Positions 20,120-29,464 of a DNA stretch of 64,000 nt are shown in pieces. Positions within the stretch are counted from its first letter, which is position 1, and every line of letters begins with the position of its first letter. The translations under genes and the position numbers were made by a program. Location: contig NZ_RCUA01000034.1 of assembly GCF_003731635.1 (NCBI RefSeq), positions 48,144 to 112,143 on the forward strand, in the 5' to 3' direction. The notes under the pieces were generated by a model. That model was not told the DNA's origin and did no database searches. It saw nothing but the letters and a program-made list of their open reading frames with translations. This DNA comes from Marisediminitalea oceani (GTDB lineage: Bacteria; Pseudomonadota; Gammaproteobacteria; Enterobacterales; Alteromonadaceae).

Positions 20120-21103
20120 ATGGATATACCTCTGGTAACGATTGTTGTGCCCATCTACAACGTGGAAAAATATCTTCATAGTTGTCTTGAGAGCATTTTC
20201 TCAATTAATTCAAATCAGTTTGAAGTTATTCTTATCGATGACGGGTCAACCGATAATTCTGGAGAGATTGCTGCTTTGTTTGCCGAAAAGTATGCAGATA
20301 TATCCCGTTTTATCAGGCAGACTAATGCAGGCATTTCAGCAAGCCGGAATAGAGGCGTCGAGTTAGCCAGCGGTGAGTGGATTATATTCATAGATAGTGA
20401 CGACCTGATTGCCCCTAAAGGGATGAAGGCTGTTTTTGATGCCTTGCAAGAGTTTGATGGCGACGTATTGGCCTTTGATTGGTGTAAATACGTCAATGGT
20501 TCAGGGAAATTGGTTGAAAAAAGTGTACGCAAGAACCCGCTCATAAGTGCCGGCATTGTTGATGGCCAAAAATATATGAGTGAGCAAGTTGAGTCTGGGA
20601 TTTTAAATTTTGTTACTGTGTGGGATAAGGCTTACCGCCGCAAAACACTGTTGGACAACGCCGTTCAGTTTATTCCGGGCAGAATGCATGAAGATGTAGC
20701 GTTTACTTTTCAATTATTTCTGCACAACATTAAAGTCAAATACCTTGATGTATTAGTGGTATTTTATCGCATTAATCGCGAGGGCAGCATTATGACTGAT
20801 TATAATCGCGGTAAATATCGTCACGTTTTAAGCAATGTGGAATTTCTGTTGAATGAGTTCTCTCGTCAACAAGTCACAGAAATACTTTTTTATGATTATC
20901 TTGTCTTTTTGGCTGGTACGGTTAGTAAAGGCGGAGTCACTGTACCAATAAAATTGATTTTCAGGTTATTCTGGACACCAGTTAGTATGAAAAAACGTTT
21001 GGTTTTGCTCGCTTTAGTTGCACGGAATCCTCTCATGCAATTGAGAAAAATGCGTGAATTACTTTATTTGCCTAATTTAAAATTTTCATCACGAGCTGAC
21101 TAA
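20120..21103 (+). CDS. Glycosyltransferase family 2, orphan
   Basis: Predicted nucleotide-sugar-dependent transferase of about 327 residues with the GT-A fold: N-terminal LVTIVVPIYNVEKYL, the GSTDNSGEI segment, ISASRNRGVELASGEWIIF and the metal-binding IDSDD near residue 93. The second half holds the acceptor region (WDKAYRRK, MHEDVAFTFQLF). ATG at 20120 is preferred to an in-frame GTG at 20111. The gene is visibly richer in A+T than its neighbours and has no polysaccharide cluster around it, which suggests later acquisition. It probably decorates LPS or an exopolysaccharide. Confidence 0.9.
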   Translation: MDIPLVTIVVPIYNVEKYLHSCLESIFSINSNQFEVILIDDGSTDNSGEIAALFAEKYADISRFIRQTNAGISASRNRGVELASGEWIIFIDSDDLIAPKGMKAVFDALQEFDGDVLAFDWCKYVNGSGKLVEKSVRKNPLISAGIVDGQKYMSEQVESGILNFVTVWDKAYRRKTLLDNAVQFIPGRMHEDVAFTFQLFLHNIKVKYLDVLVVFYRINREGSIMTDYNRGKYRHVLSNVEFLLNEFSRQQVTEILFYDYLVFLAGTVSKGGVTVPIKLIFRLFWTPVSMKKRLVLLALVARNPLMQLRKMRELLYLPNLKFSSRAD

Positions 21104-21207
21104 AGAGACTGGGCTGGTGACTTGGCCTATGACAACCTTCACCGGGTTAACTATCTGGTTTTACATTGTCTGCAAGTTTAATCGGCATTACTTATACACG
21201 CTTACCA

Positions 21208-21240
21208 ATAAATTGCGCCCTTAACGGGCGCAATTTGTTT
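21208..21240. terminator. Bidirectional terminator between glycosyltransferase and cys operon
   Basis: AATTGCGCCC and GGGCGCAATT pair around a short TTAAC loop, with T residues on the plus side and A residues before it. It lies between converging genes and can serve both. Confidence 0.85.
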
Positions 21241-21263
21241 TAGATATGTTCCAGTAGCTTTAC

Positions 21264-22988
21264 TCAGAAATAAACCCAGTTAAGCAGTGCTATCACGATG
21301 GATGAGTACACTATCGAAATGGGTAAACCAAAGCGAATAAAGTGGCTGAATTTGTAATTGGCCGCGTTAAATACCAGCAGGTTCGTTTGGTATCCATAAG
21401 GCGATATAAAGCTTGCACTGGCAGCGAAGGCAACCGCCAGGGCAAACGGCAGTAACGGCGCACCAATGATTTCCACCAGGCCGTAGGCAAAGGGGAACAT
21501 TAATGCAGCCGCTGCGTTATTGGTTACAAACTCGGTGAGCAGCAGCGTAAGTACGTACACCACAATGAGTGCCATAAGCCAGTTGGTATCAGCCAGATAG
21601 GGCAGCAGTAACTCGGTGCTTATATCGATGACGCCAGATTGCTCGAGCCCGGTAGCCAGCGATAATGCCCCCACTATAACCACAATCAGGTTTAATGGCA
21701 GGTTACGTTTTATTTCCCCGTTTGTAGTGACTTTCGCGCCCAGCAGAACGGCGGCAAAAAATAGCAAACCGATGCCGAGCGGCACCATGTCGGTGGCAGC
21801 AAGAAATACCGTAAGCAAAAAGCCACCCACAGTGATCCATTCCTGGGGTGTGGAGAGAGGGCGCGCAATACGCTGCTCGGAAAGAATAAAGAAGTTCTTT
21901 GAGATATTGTGCCGACTGTGGAAGTCTGGCCCTGCGGCAAGTAATAAAAAGTCACCGGCCTGCAGTTTAATTTCGCCCAGTTTGCCGGAAAGCTGTTCAC
22001 CGTCGCGGCGAATCGCTACCACGGCGGCATCAAACAGCGCCCTGAAGCCCAGTGCTTTGATAGTCTGGCCAATAATTTGCGCACGGTTAGAAACGATTAC
22101 CTCGGTAAGGTTTTCACGCAAAATACCGTCGGTCTCGGCGAAGGTTTTGAGCCCCTTAATGTGACTCAGAGTATCGAGATTCTTTACGTTTCCGGAGAAG
22201 ATGAGCTTGTCATCGGCCTGGATTATCAACTCGGGGCTAACCGGCGTGATCAGCTTACCCTGGCGAACAACCTCTACCAGGAACAGTTCAGGCAGGTTAC
22301 GCAAATGGTTTTGCTCAACGGTTTTACCAACCAGTTCTGAGTCTTCACTGACTTCGGCTTCAACGATGTACTCTCGGTAATCACGTTGTTTGCTGGCAAT
22401 ATCCGGTAGCAGTGGTGAAAGCATAAACATCAGCAGCCCGCAGCTTAATCCGGCCACTAAACCAAACAGGGTAAAGTCAAGAAAGCCGAAACCCGGGTGG
22501 CCATGTTCCTGTAAGAAACTGTCGACGATCAGGTTGGTTGATGTGCCGATGAGCGTAACCGTTCCGCCAAGAATGGCTGCATAGGATAGGGGAATGAGTA
22601 ACCGCGAGGCTGGGTGGTACTGGTTCTGCTTAACAGGCCCAATCAGGCTAGCCACAATCGCGGTGTTGTTCAATAACGCCGATGAGAAAAAAGTCAGGCC
22701 AAACAGGCGCCAGTAGGACTTGGTAAAACTGGCCGTTACTAATTTTCGACCAAGACGCTTGATAAACGCCGTTTTATCGATGGCGCTGCTAACCAGTAGC
22801 AACAGAATAAGAGTAATTAAGCCCTTATTGGTTAAGTTATCGAGAATTTGATCAAAGGTAATCTGCTGGGTAGTCAGCAGACCCAACACCGTTAATGCAA
22901 ATACAGTAGAAGGGCGCTGATTTGTAAAAATCAGCGCCCCGATGGTACCAAAGAAAAACATCAGTACCAGTAGCTGGTTAAGTTCCAT
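21264..22988 (-). CDS. SLC13-family permease with two TrkA-C domains, sulfate uptake candidate
   Basis: 574-residue membrane transporter of the divalent-anion:sodium symporter superfamily. About five to six N-terminal helices (1-200) are followed by two soluble TrkA-C/RCK-C-like domains (about 205-375; note VEVVRQGKLITPV and VVAIRRDGEQLSGKLGEIKL) and a second membrane half including VTNNAAAALMFPFA. It is the last gene of the cysD-C-Q-N operon, 17 bases after cysN, which points to sulfate as the substrate; that is inference from context. Confidence 0.88.
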   Translation of the reverse strand: MELNQLLVLMFFFGTIGALIFTNQRPSTVFALTVLGLLTTQQITFDQILDNLTNKGLITLILLLLVSSAIDKTAFIKRLGRKLVTASFTKSYWRLFGLTFFSSALLNNTAIVASLIGPVKQNQYHPASRLLIPLSYAAILGGTVTLIGTSTNLIVDSFLQEHGHPGFGFLDFTLFGLVAGLSCGLLMFMLSPLLPDIASKQRDYREYIVEAEVSEDSELVGKTVEQNHLRNLPELFLVEVVRQGKLITPVSPELIIQADDKLIFSGNVKNLDTLSHIKGLKTFAETDGILRENLTEVIVSNRAQIIGQTIKALGFRALFDAAVVAIRRDGEQLSGKLGEIKLQAGDFLLLAAGPDFHSRHNISKNFFILSEQRIARPLSTPQEWITVGGFLLTVFLAATDMVPLGIGLLFFAAVLLGAKVTTNGEIKRNLPLNLIVVIVGALSLATGLEQSGVIDISTELLLPYLADTNWLMALIVVYVLTLLLTEFVTNNAAAALMFPFAYGLVEIIGAPLLPFALAVAFAASASFISPYGYQTNLLVFNAANYKFSHFIRFGLPISIVYSSIVIALLNWVYF

Positions 22989-23005
22989 CTTGCGAGAACC
23001 TGCTC

Positions 23006-24421
23006 CTACAGCTTGCTAATATCGAGAGCATTCCAGTGTGGGAAGTGCTTACGAACCAACTCGTTAAATTCCAGTTCAAAGGCTGAGAATTCCTGAGTTT
23101 GATGCTGCTGGTCCTTGGCGATTTCATCGATGATCATACCCGCACCTACGGTACCGTTAGTCAGGCGATCAATTACGATGTACGCGCCGGTAGCACGGTT
23201 TTTCTGGTAATTATCACAAGGCACTGGCTGGGTAAATTTCAGGTCAACTACGGCAATTTCGTTCAGATTCATGTGCACGCCCTGAGTTTCTTCAAGGGTG
23301 TTCACGTCGATCAGGTGATCGATTTCAGCTACCGAACCAGACGTCATCTGACTGGCAAATTTAAACAGATACTGCTTGTTAGGCATCATTGGCTCATCAG
23401 CCATCCATACCAGGTGCGACTTATACTGAGTGCTTAGCAGAGGCAGATTGTCTGATTTAACAATCATATCGCCGCGAGAGATATCAATCTCATCTTCCAG
23501 CGTTAAGGTAACTGCCAGTGGTGGGTAAGCCACGTCTAAATCGCCGTCAAAAGTCACGATGGATTTTACTTTCGACTTCTTGCCAGAAGGCAGTGCGGTA
23601 ATTTCATCACCTGGTTTAACTGAACCGGATACCACGGTACCGGCAAAGCCACGGAAGTCGAGGTTAGGACGGTTGACGTATTGTACCGGGAAGCGGAAAT
23701 CGTCGGTGTTCGCGTCTTTCTGGATTTCGATATTTTCCAGCATCGTCATTAGCGTCTCACCGTCATACCAAGGCGTGTGTTCGCTAACATTTACTACGTT
23801 ATCACCTTCCAGTGCCGAAATTGGCACAAACTGGATATCGGTGATGTTTAGCTGCTTGGAAAACTCCAGGAAGTCAGCCTGGATATCTTTATAAACCTGC
23901 TCAGAATAATCCATCAGGTCCATTTTGTTTACCGCAACGATAACGTGTTTAATACCTAACAGCGACGCCAGGAATGAGTGACGACGAGTCTGGGTTTTTA
24001 CGCCGGCACGGGCATCAACCATCAGGATCGCCAGATCACAGGTAGAGGCACCTGTTACCATGTTACGGGTGTACTGCTCGTGTCCCGGAGTATCCGCGAT
24101 GATAAATTTACGCTTGTCGGTAGAGAAGTAGCGATAGGCTACGTCAATGGTAATGCCTTGCTCACGTTCAGATTGCAGGCCGTCTACCAGCAACGCCAGG
24201 TCGACTTTATCGCCAGTGGTACCGACTTTTTTACTGTCCTGAGTAATAGCTGCTAACTGATCTTCAAAAATCATTTTTGAGTCGTGTAACAGGCGACCAA
24301 TCAGGGTACTTTTACCATCATCTACGCTACCGCAGGTCAGGAAACGGAGCAGATCTTTTTGTTCGTGTTGTTCTAGGTAAGACAGAATGTCTTCTTTCAA
24401 TAATGCGTTTTCGTTATTCAT
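23006..24421 (-). CDS. cysN: CysN, sulfate adenylyltransferase GTPase subunit
   Basis: GTP-hydrolysing subunit of ATP sulfurylase; with CysD it makes adenosine 5'-phosphosulfate. It is 471 residues, an unfused CysN. The GTPase P-loop GSVDDGKST is at 31-39, the switch II motif DTPGHEQY at 110-117, and the VNKMD guanine-specificity motif near 165. Elongation-factor-like beta-barrel domains follow. It starts two bases after the cysQ stop. CysD and CysN are usually adjacent; here cysC and cysQ lie between them. Confidence 0.97.
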   Translation of the reverse strand: MNNENALLKEDILSYLEQHEQKDLLRFLTCGSVDDGKSTLIGRLLHDSKMIFEDQLAAITQDSKKVGTTGDKVDLALLVDGLQSEREQGITIDVAYRYFSTDKRKFIIADTPGHEQYTRNMVTGASTCDLAILMVDARAGVKTQTRRHSFLASLLGIKHVIVAVNKMDLMDYSEQVYKDIQADFLEFSKQLNITDIQFVPISALEGDNVVNVSEHTPWYDGETLMTMLENIEIQKDANTDDFRFPVQYVNRPNLDFRGFAGTVVSGSVKPGDEITALPSGKKSKVKSIVTFDGDLDVAYPPLAVTLTLEDEIDISRGDMIVKSDNLPLLSTQYKSHLVWMADEPMMPNKQYLFKFASQMTSGSVAEIDHLIDVNTLEETQGVHMNLNEIAVVDLKFTQPVPCDNYQKNRATGAYIVIDRLTNGTVGAGMIIDEIAKDQQHQTQEFSAFELEFNELVRKHFPHWNALDISKL

Positions 24422-24423
24422 GC

Positions 24424-25212
24424 TTATGCACTCACGAGGAAATAAGGGTTCAACACAGACTCTTTCTGGTTATAAGTAAGAGCCTCGGCGTCAGAGTTCA
24501 GCGGGTCAGCTGCGTCCAGTACAGTAACGTCGGCTCCGGCAGCTAATGCTACTGCGTGCGCCGCGCCGGTATCCCACTCAGACGTTGGGCCTAAGCGTGG
24601 GTAAAGGTGTGCTTCACCTTCAGCAACCAGACATAATTTTAATGAGCTTCCCATGGCAACCAGTTCGGTTTCGCCTTCAAGCTGCGCCAGTAGGTTTTGA
24701 ATTTCAGGGCTTTGGTGTGAACGACTGCCCACGACTTTCCAAAGTTCACCAGGTTGATGTGGTTTAGCGCTGATGGGATTTACGCCTTCAGCGGTTTCTG
24801 TCCAGGCACCCTGGCCAACTACACCTACGTACGACTTGTTAAGCGCTGGTGCGTATACCACCCCCATAATTGGCTTTCCGCCGTCGATCAGGGCGATATT
24901 TACCGTAAATTCACCGTTTTTCTTGATGAACTCTTTGGTGCCATCGAGTGGGTCAACTAACCAGTATTTATCCCAGGTTTTACGCTCGTCCCAGCTGATA
25001 TCGGCTGATTCTTCAGACAGAATAGGCAGCTCTGAGATAGCTTCTAAGCCGGTCACAATGCTCTTGTGGGCAGCTAAATCGGCTTCGGTTAACGGGCTGG
25101 TGTCTTGTTTTTCGTAGATGGCGAAGTCACGGTCGTAAATTTCCATGATCTTGTCGCCAGCTTCTTTTGCGATGGCCAGCACCTGAAGTGCCAGTGGATC
25201 CGTAATCGCCAT
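24424..25212 (-). CDS. cysQ: CysQ, 3'(2'),5'-bisphosphate nucleotidase
   Basis: Removes the 3'-phosphate of PAP, the inhibitory by-product of PAPS use, and belongs to the inositol-monophosphatase fold. It is 262 residues. Metal-binding residues are visible: E67-E68 in LSEESAD and the DPLDGTKEF motif at 87-95, plus WDTGAAHAV near the C-terminus. It overlaps cysC by one base (TAATG). Its place inside the sulfate-activation operon fits recycling of PAP during sulfate assimilation. Confidence 0.95.
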   Translation of the reverse strand: MAITDPLALQVLAIAKEAGDKIMEIYDRDFAIYEKQDTSPLTEADLAAHKSIVTGLEAISELPILSEESADISWDERKTWDKYWLVDPLDGTKEFIKKNGEFTVNIALIDGGKPIMGVVYAPALNKSYVGVVGQGAWTETAEGVNPISAKPHQPGELWKVVGSRSHQSPEIQNLLAQLEGETELVAMGSSLKLCLVAEGEAHLYPRLGPTSEWDTGAAHAVALAAGADVTVLDAADPLNSDAEALTYNQKESVLNPYFLVSA

Positions 25213-25805
25213 TATAATAATCCTTTTTCTTCTAGCAGGTTGAACAGCCGCTCTGCGGTTTGTTCCGCTGGTTCATCCTGATACTGCAAATGTACTTCCG
25301 GAGACTGCGGCGCTTCATAGGTAGAGTCGATACCGGTGAAATGCTTAATTTCACCACTGCGGGCCTTTTTGTACAGGCCTTTGGGATCGCGCTGTTCGCA
25401 CACTTCCAGTGGGGTATCTACATATACTTCAATAAATTCGCCGTTGGCTAACAGGTTGCGACAAAAATCGCGGTCGGCCTGAAATGGTGAAATAAACGCA
25501 GTTAATACCACCATGCCCGAGTCGACAAATAATTTAGCCACTTCGCTGATACGACGGATATTTTCTACCCGGTCTTTATCACTAAAGCCCAGATCGCCGC
25601 ATAAACCGTGGCGTACGTTATCGCCATCGAGCAGGTAAGTATGTTTACCCTTTTCGTGCAGTTTCTTCTCCAGCAGGTTGGCCAGGGTTGATTTACCCGA
25701 ACCACTTAAACCGGTTAACCACAATACGCGCGGCTTTTGGCCAAGGCTTTCGCCGCGAGTATCTTTATTGATCTCGTGTTGATGCCAGACGATATTGGTA
25801 GCCAT
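25212..25805 (-). CDS. cysC: CysC, adenylyl-sulfate kinase
   Basis: Phosphorylates APS to PAPS, the second step of sulfate activation. It is 197 residues. P-loop GLSGSGKST is at 32-40, followed by the [16 protein letters not shown] motif and the lid segment [19 protein letters not shown]. It overlaps cysD and cysQ by one base on each side, so the four cys genes are translationally coupled. Confidence 0.97.
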   Translation of the reverse strand: MATNIVWHQHEINKDTRGESLGQKPRVLWLTGLSGSGKSTLANLLEKKLHEKGKHTYLLDGDNVRHGLCGDLGFSDKDRVENIRRISEVAKLFVDSGMVVLTAFISPFQADRDFCRNLLANGEFIEVYVDTPLEVCEQRDPKGLYKKARSGEIKHFTGIDSTYEAPQSPEVHLQYQDEPAEQTAERLFNLLEEKGLL

Positions 25806-26719
25806 TAGAAGTAACCTTCCATTTTCTTCTTCTCCATGGAGCCCGCGCTGTCATGGTCGATAACACGGCCCTGACGCTCTGACGTTTTGGTCAGCAGCAT
25901 TTCCTGAATAACTTCAGGCAGGGTTGCAGCAGTCGATTCCACCGCACCGGTCAGTGGGTAACAACCCAGGGTACGGAATCGCACTGACTTCATTTCTGGT
26001 ACTTCGCCTTCTTCCAAAGGCATACGGTCATCATCAACCATGATAAGAACGCCATCACGTTCTACAACCGGGCGAGGCTTCGCCAGGTACAGTTGTGGAA
26101 TGTCGATGTTTTCTTTGTAGATGTATTGCCAGATATCCAGTTCAGTCCAGTTCGACATTGGGAATACACGAATGCTTTCGCCACGGTTTACCTGAGAGTT
26201 ATAGATGTTCCATAACTCAGGGCGCTGATTTTTTGGATCCCAGCGGTGGTTGCTGTCACGGAATGAGTAAACACGCTCTTTGGCGCGAGATTTCTCTTCG
26301 TCACGACGCGCTCCGCCAAATGCGGCATCGAACTTATATTTGTTCAGGGCTTGTTTTAAGGCAGCTGTTTTCATTACGTCGGTATGCTTGGCACTACCGT
26401 GAGAGAATGGGCCCATGCCCATGTCAACGCCTTCCTGATTGATGTGTACCAGCAGGTCAAAGCCGTGCTTTTTAGCCTGCTGGTCACGAAACTCTATCAT
26501 TTCTTTAAACTTCCACGTGGTATCAACGTGAAGTAATGGGAAAGGGATTTTGCCAGGGGCAAATGCCTTACGCGCCAAATGAAGTAAAACCGAAGAGTCC
26601 TTGCCTACGGAATAAAGCATCACCGGATTTTCAAATTCTGCGGCGACTTCACGAAAGATATGGATACTCTCGGCTTCGAGTTGTTTCAAGTGGGTGGTTG
26701 ACGGGATACTATCAGTCAT
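25805..26719 (-). CDS. cysD: CysD, sulfate adenylyltransferase catalytic subunit
   Basis: Catalytic subunit of ATP sulfurylase, 304 residues. The PP-loop SVGKDS is at 37-42, and the conserved [31 protein letters not shown] and [14 protein letters not shown] segments are present. It is the first gene of the operon; the promoter should lie in 26720-27045. CysB-type control is known in relatives, but I could not place a site. Confidence 0.98.
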   Translation of the reverse strand: MTDSIPSTTHLKQLEAESIHIFREVAAEFENPVMLYSVGKDSSVLLHLARKAFAPGKIPFPLLHVDTTWKFKEMIEFRDQQAKKHGFDLLVHINQEGVDMGMGPFSHGSAKHTDVMKTAALKQALNKYKFDAAFGGARRDEEKSRAKERVYSFRDSNHRWDPKNQRPELWNIYNSQVNRGESIRVFPMSNWTELDIWQYIYKENIDIPQLYLAKPRPVVERDGVLIMVDDDRMPLEEGEVPEMKSVRFRTLGCYPLTGAVESTAATLPEVIQEMLLTKTSERQGRVIDHDSAGSMEKKKMEGYF

Positions 26720-27045
26720 TTATCGAGTCCGAAGTTGTTGAGGTTTATATACGAAATGATTATATGCATAGAACCCTAACATATTTAGAAACAAAAGTGC
26801 TATGTTATTTTGCTATTTGAAATTACGTTTTTATTCCACTGTAATTCAGGCGTCATAAAGACTGATTTCTTTACGGCTAACAAAAATATCGGTGCGCGAA
26901 AACCAAGTGCGGATGAGCCCTTGATTTGTATGGGTTAGCAAAAGAACGGAAGGGGAATACAGGAACTCATCAGGCCAATGGCCTTTAAAGAAGTGCAGCA
27001 ACACAGGGTGTTATCAAACCCCATATTGCTGCTCCGATGTGTTAA
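26720..27045. other. 326-base gap between putP and cysD
   Basis: No gene is visible. This stretch must hold the cysD promoter and the end of putP transcription. A short hairpin AGGCC-AAT-GGCCT occurs near 26973-26985 but has no T-tract. No confident regulator site was found. Confidence 0.5.
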
Positions 27046-28566
27046 TTAAATTACGTTTTGCTGGTGGTGTAGCGCCTCTTCAAACTTTTCAAAGGTCTCT
27101 TTAACGCTTTCCCGCGGTTGGGTGAGTTTAGACACCACTACAATAGCAATACTCGATAAAATAAAGCCCGGTACAATCTCATACATCCAGGCACTCAATG
27201 ACTGACCACTAATGGTAATTGGCAGGTAAATCCATAGCAGCACCGTTACTGCGCCGGTGATCATGCCGGCAAATGCCGCCGCTCGTGTCATATGACGGTC
27301 AAACAGGCTGAATATTACCAGTGGGCCAAATGCTGCCCCAAAGCCTGCCCAGGCATTACTGACCAGCGACAATATTGTGCTGTCACGGTCATAAGCCAGC
27401 GCGATGGCTACTGCTGCTACCACAATGACGGATATCCGCCCGGCGATCACGAGTTCTTTCTCCGAAGCATCCTTACGCAGGAATACCTGATAGAAGTCGC
27501 TGGTTAGCGAGCTGGAGGTGACCAGTAACTGAGATGAAATGGTACTCATAATTGCCGCCAGTATGGCGGCCAGTAAAAAGCCGCCAATTAACGGGTGGAA
27601 CAGCAGTTGCGACAGGTAAATAAAAATAGTTTCCGGGTCGATGCTCACGCCATCCTGCTGACTCACATAAGCCATCCCGTACAAACCGGTAAACAAAGCA
27701 CCAATGATGGACATGATCATCCAGCTCATGCCGATACGGCGGGCAACCGGTACATCTTTTACCGAGCGTATGGCCATAAAGCGCACGATGATATGAGGTT
27801 GACCAAAGTAGCCTAAGCCCCAGGCCAGCAGCGAAATAATCCCGATAGTCGACAGCGCTGTGTTGGTAGAGGCATCGGTAAACAGGGCGAAAAGGTTGGG
27901 GTTGATATCGGTGATAATGGCATTGGCATCAGATAAACCGCCGAGGTTCATGATTACCACAATAGGCACCAGGATAAGCGACAGGAACATAATGCAGCCT
28001 TGCACAAAGTCGGTCATGCTCACCGCCATAAAGCCACCAATTAAGGTATAAGCAACTACCACACCGGCGGTTACATAAAGGCCTAATTCGTAACTCAGAT
28101 TAAAGGATGACTCAAACAGTTTGCCGCCGGCTACCACACCAGAAGAGGTGTAAAGGGTAAAAAAGATAACAATCACCACCGAAGCAATTACTCGCAGCAT
28201 GCGCGAGTTATCAGCAAAGCGGTTTTCAAAGTAGTCGGGCAGGGTGATAGCGTTATTGGCAATCTCGGTGTAAACCCGTAAGCGTGGCGCCACCAGAATA
28301 TAGTTGGCAAACGCACCTATAGTCAGGCCCACCGCTATCCACATGGCCGATAAACCCGCCACATACATGGCTCCGGGTAAGCCCATTAGCATCCAGCCAC
28401 TCATGTCCGAGGCACCGGCCGATAATGCCGTGACGGCAGGGCCAAGTTTACGCCCGCCCAGCATGTAGCCTTCTACACTGGTATCGGACTCTTTAAAGCT
28501 ATACCAGCCAATGCCCAGCATAACCAGAAAATACAGTCCTAAAGAAATCATTGTGCCAACTGCCAT
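27046..28566 (-). CDS. putP: PutP, sodium/proline symporter
   Basis: Sodium:solute symporter (SSS family) of 506 residues with about 13 membrane helices, matching PutP length. The start MISLGLYFLVMLGIGWYSF is typical, as are GGRKLGPAVTALSAGASDMSGWMLMGLPGA (residues about 37-66; sodium and proline contact region) and ILAAIMSTISSQLLVTSSSL (about 340-360). It takes up proline as nutrient or osmoprotectant. No putA is in the window. Confidence 0.95.
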   Translation of the reverse strand: MAVGTMISLGLYFLVMLGIGWYSFKESDTSVEGYMLGGRKLGPAVTALSAGASDMSGWMLMGLPGAMYVAGLSAMWIAVGLTIGAFANYILVAPRLRVYTEIANNAITLPDYFENRFADNSRMLRVIASVVIVIFFTLYTSSGVVAGGKLFESSFNLSYELGLYVTAGVVVAYTLIGGFMAVSMTDFVQGCIMFLSLILVPIVVIMNLGGLSDANAIITDINPNLFALFTDASTNTALSTIGIISLLAWGLGYFGQPHIIVRFMAIRSVKDVPVARRIGMSWMIMSIIGALFTGLYGMAYVSQQDGVSIDPETIFIYLSQLLFHPLIGGFLLAAILAAIMSTISSQLLVTSSSLTSDFYQVFLRKDASEKELVIAGRISVIVVAAVAIALAYDRDSTILSLVSNAWAGFGAAFGPLVIFSLFDRHMTRAAAFAGMITGAVTVLLWIYLPITISGQSLSAWMYEIVPGFILSSIAIVVVSKLTQPRESVKETFEKFEEALHHQQNVI

Positions 28567-28825
28567 TAGCGCTCCCTTCTCATTATTGTTTGATTTAAGT
28601 GTGCTTTTTACGGGGAAGCGCTGCCTAAGCCGTTTTGCCCCTAAAGCATCTCGTGTTGGTTCACTATAACAGGATGACAGCCAATAGGTAAGGCGAGGGC
28701 TTGAAAGCCCTTAAGTGAAGCAGAAAAGTTAATGGGGGACTCGTATAAAACCATAACTCGTTTTACATTTATAGGTTCAATAAGGTTCCAGTGCCCACAG
28801 GACTTATATTTGGTAAAACTATGGC
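28567..28825. other. Intergenic region upstream of putP
   Basis: No supported gene. A 62-codon frame on the reverse strand opens with TTG inside the U-tract region of the neighbouring terminator and has no Shine-Dalgarno, so I regard it as chance. The putP promoter should be here. Confidence 0.5.
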
Positions 28826-28864
28826 TCAAAAAAACAGGATATTCAGTTGAATGAATATCCTGTT
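28826..28864 (-). terminator. Terminator of the bacteriocin/immunity unit
   Basis: A perfect 13-base stem (AACAGGATATTCA at 28833-28845 with TGAATATCCTGTT at 28852-28864), loop GTTGAA. On the reverse strand it is followed by a run of seven T residues. It begins seven bases after the stop of the small membrane-protein gene. Confidence 0.93.
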
Positions 28865-28870
28865 ACAGGG

Positions 28871-29059
28871 TTATAGAGATTGTCTCTCAAACCATTTAAG
28901 AGTGAGATAAACGGCGGCGGTAGTCGCGCCCGCACTAAAATTTTTCGCTATCATCACCATCTGTCCCTCGGCACCGACTACTTGCTCTACGGTAATAATC
29001 ACCGCTACCCCTAATAGCAAGCTGATAAAAACGAAGAATATTTCTTTGCTGAGTTGCAT
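28871..29059 (-). CDS. Small membrane protein, putative bacteriocin immunity protein
   Basis: 62-residue protein with two hydrophobic segments (about 6-28, EIFFVFISLLLGVAVIIT..., and about 39-56). ATG at 29059 is chosen because GGAG lies seven bases upstream; the frame could extend to 29098 but would run into the preceding gene. It follows the GG-leader peptide gene by 26 bases and shares its terminator. Small two-helix membrane proteins directly after class II bacteriocin genes are commonly immunity proteins; that role is inferred here from position and size only. Confidence 0.6.
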   Translation of the reverse strand: MQLSKEIFFVFISLLLGVAVIITVEQVVGAEGQMVMIAKNFSAGATTAAVYLTLKWFERQSL

Positions 29060-29085
29060 ATCAGACTCCAGTAAATCCGGGCAGT

Positions 29086-29289
29086 TTAATCTGTCCATAC
29101 AACATCGAGCAGATAAGCGACAGCGCCACCAACAGCGCCAACAGCCGCACCGGCCAATCCTGCTACACTTCCCGCTACAGCGCCGCCTGATGCTGCAGCG
29201 GCCAGTCCGCCAACTTCAAAGTCGCCCCAGCAGTGTTCTTCGCAGCCGCCAGATACCATAGTGATTTCATTCATTGTTAAAGTTTGCAT
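29086..29289 (-). CDS. GG-leader class II bacteriocin-like peptide
   Basis: 67-residue precursor. The leader MQTLTMNEITMVSGG (1-15) is a textbook double-glycine leader, cleaved after GG by C39-peptidase ABC exporters. The predicted 52-residue mature peptide begins CEEHCWGDF, with two cysteines that could form a disulfide, then is almost all Gly/Ala/Val with GxxxG spacing (GGAVAGSVAGLAGAAVGAVG), the helix-packing pattern of two-peptide bacteriocins, and ends in DVVWTD. ATG 29289 is chosen over an upstream frame start (29334) because AAGGA lies about ten bases before it and it gives the leader exactly. No exporter gene is in the window. Confidence 0.75.
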   Translation of the reverse strand: MQTLTMNEITMVSGGCEEHCWGDFEVGGLAAAASGGAVAGSVAGLAGAAVGAVGGAVAYLLDVVWTD

Positions 29290-29424
29290 AGTAAGTTCTA
29301 TCCTTGTGGTTACGCACTGGATATTCAGTGCCATTCAACTATGCCTTAATAAATTTTTGCTTAAACTGAACGTCAGCACGGTTTTGTGACTCACTGGAAT
29401 TGGTGGATGGCGAGAATATACCAA

Positions 29425-29443
29425 CCGGGCAATTCCTGCCCGG
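29425..29443. other. Short perfect hairpin after the anti-sigma gene
   Basis: CCGGGCA and TGCCCGG pair around ATTCC, 22 bases after the anti-sigma stop. No T-tract follows on the reverse strand, so it may be a weak transcription end or an mRNA 3' structure separating the sigma operon from the bacteriocin gene. Confidence 0.5.
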
Positions 29444-29464
29444 CGTTTTACATTAGAGGGGCGT

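Noticed and set aside
28641..28829. 62-codon reverse-strand frame upstream of putP
   Set aside because: Starts with TTG within the T-tract of the bacteriocin terminator, has no ribosome site and occupies the putP promoter region.
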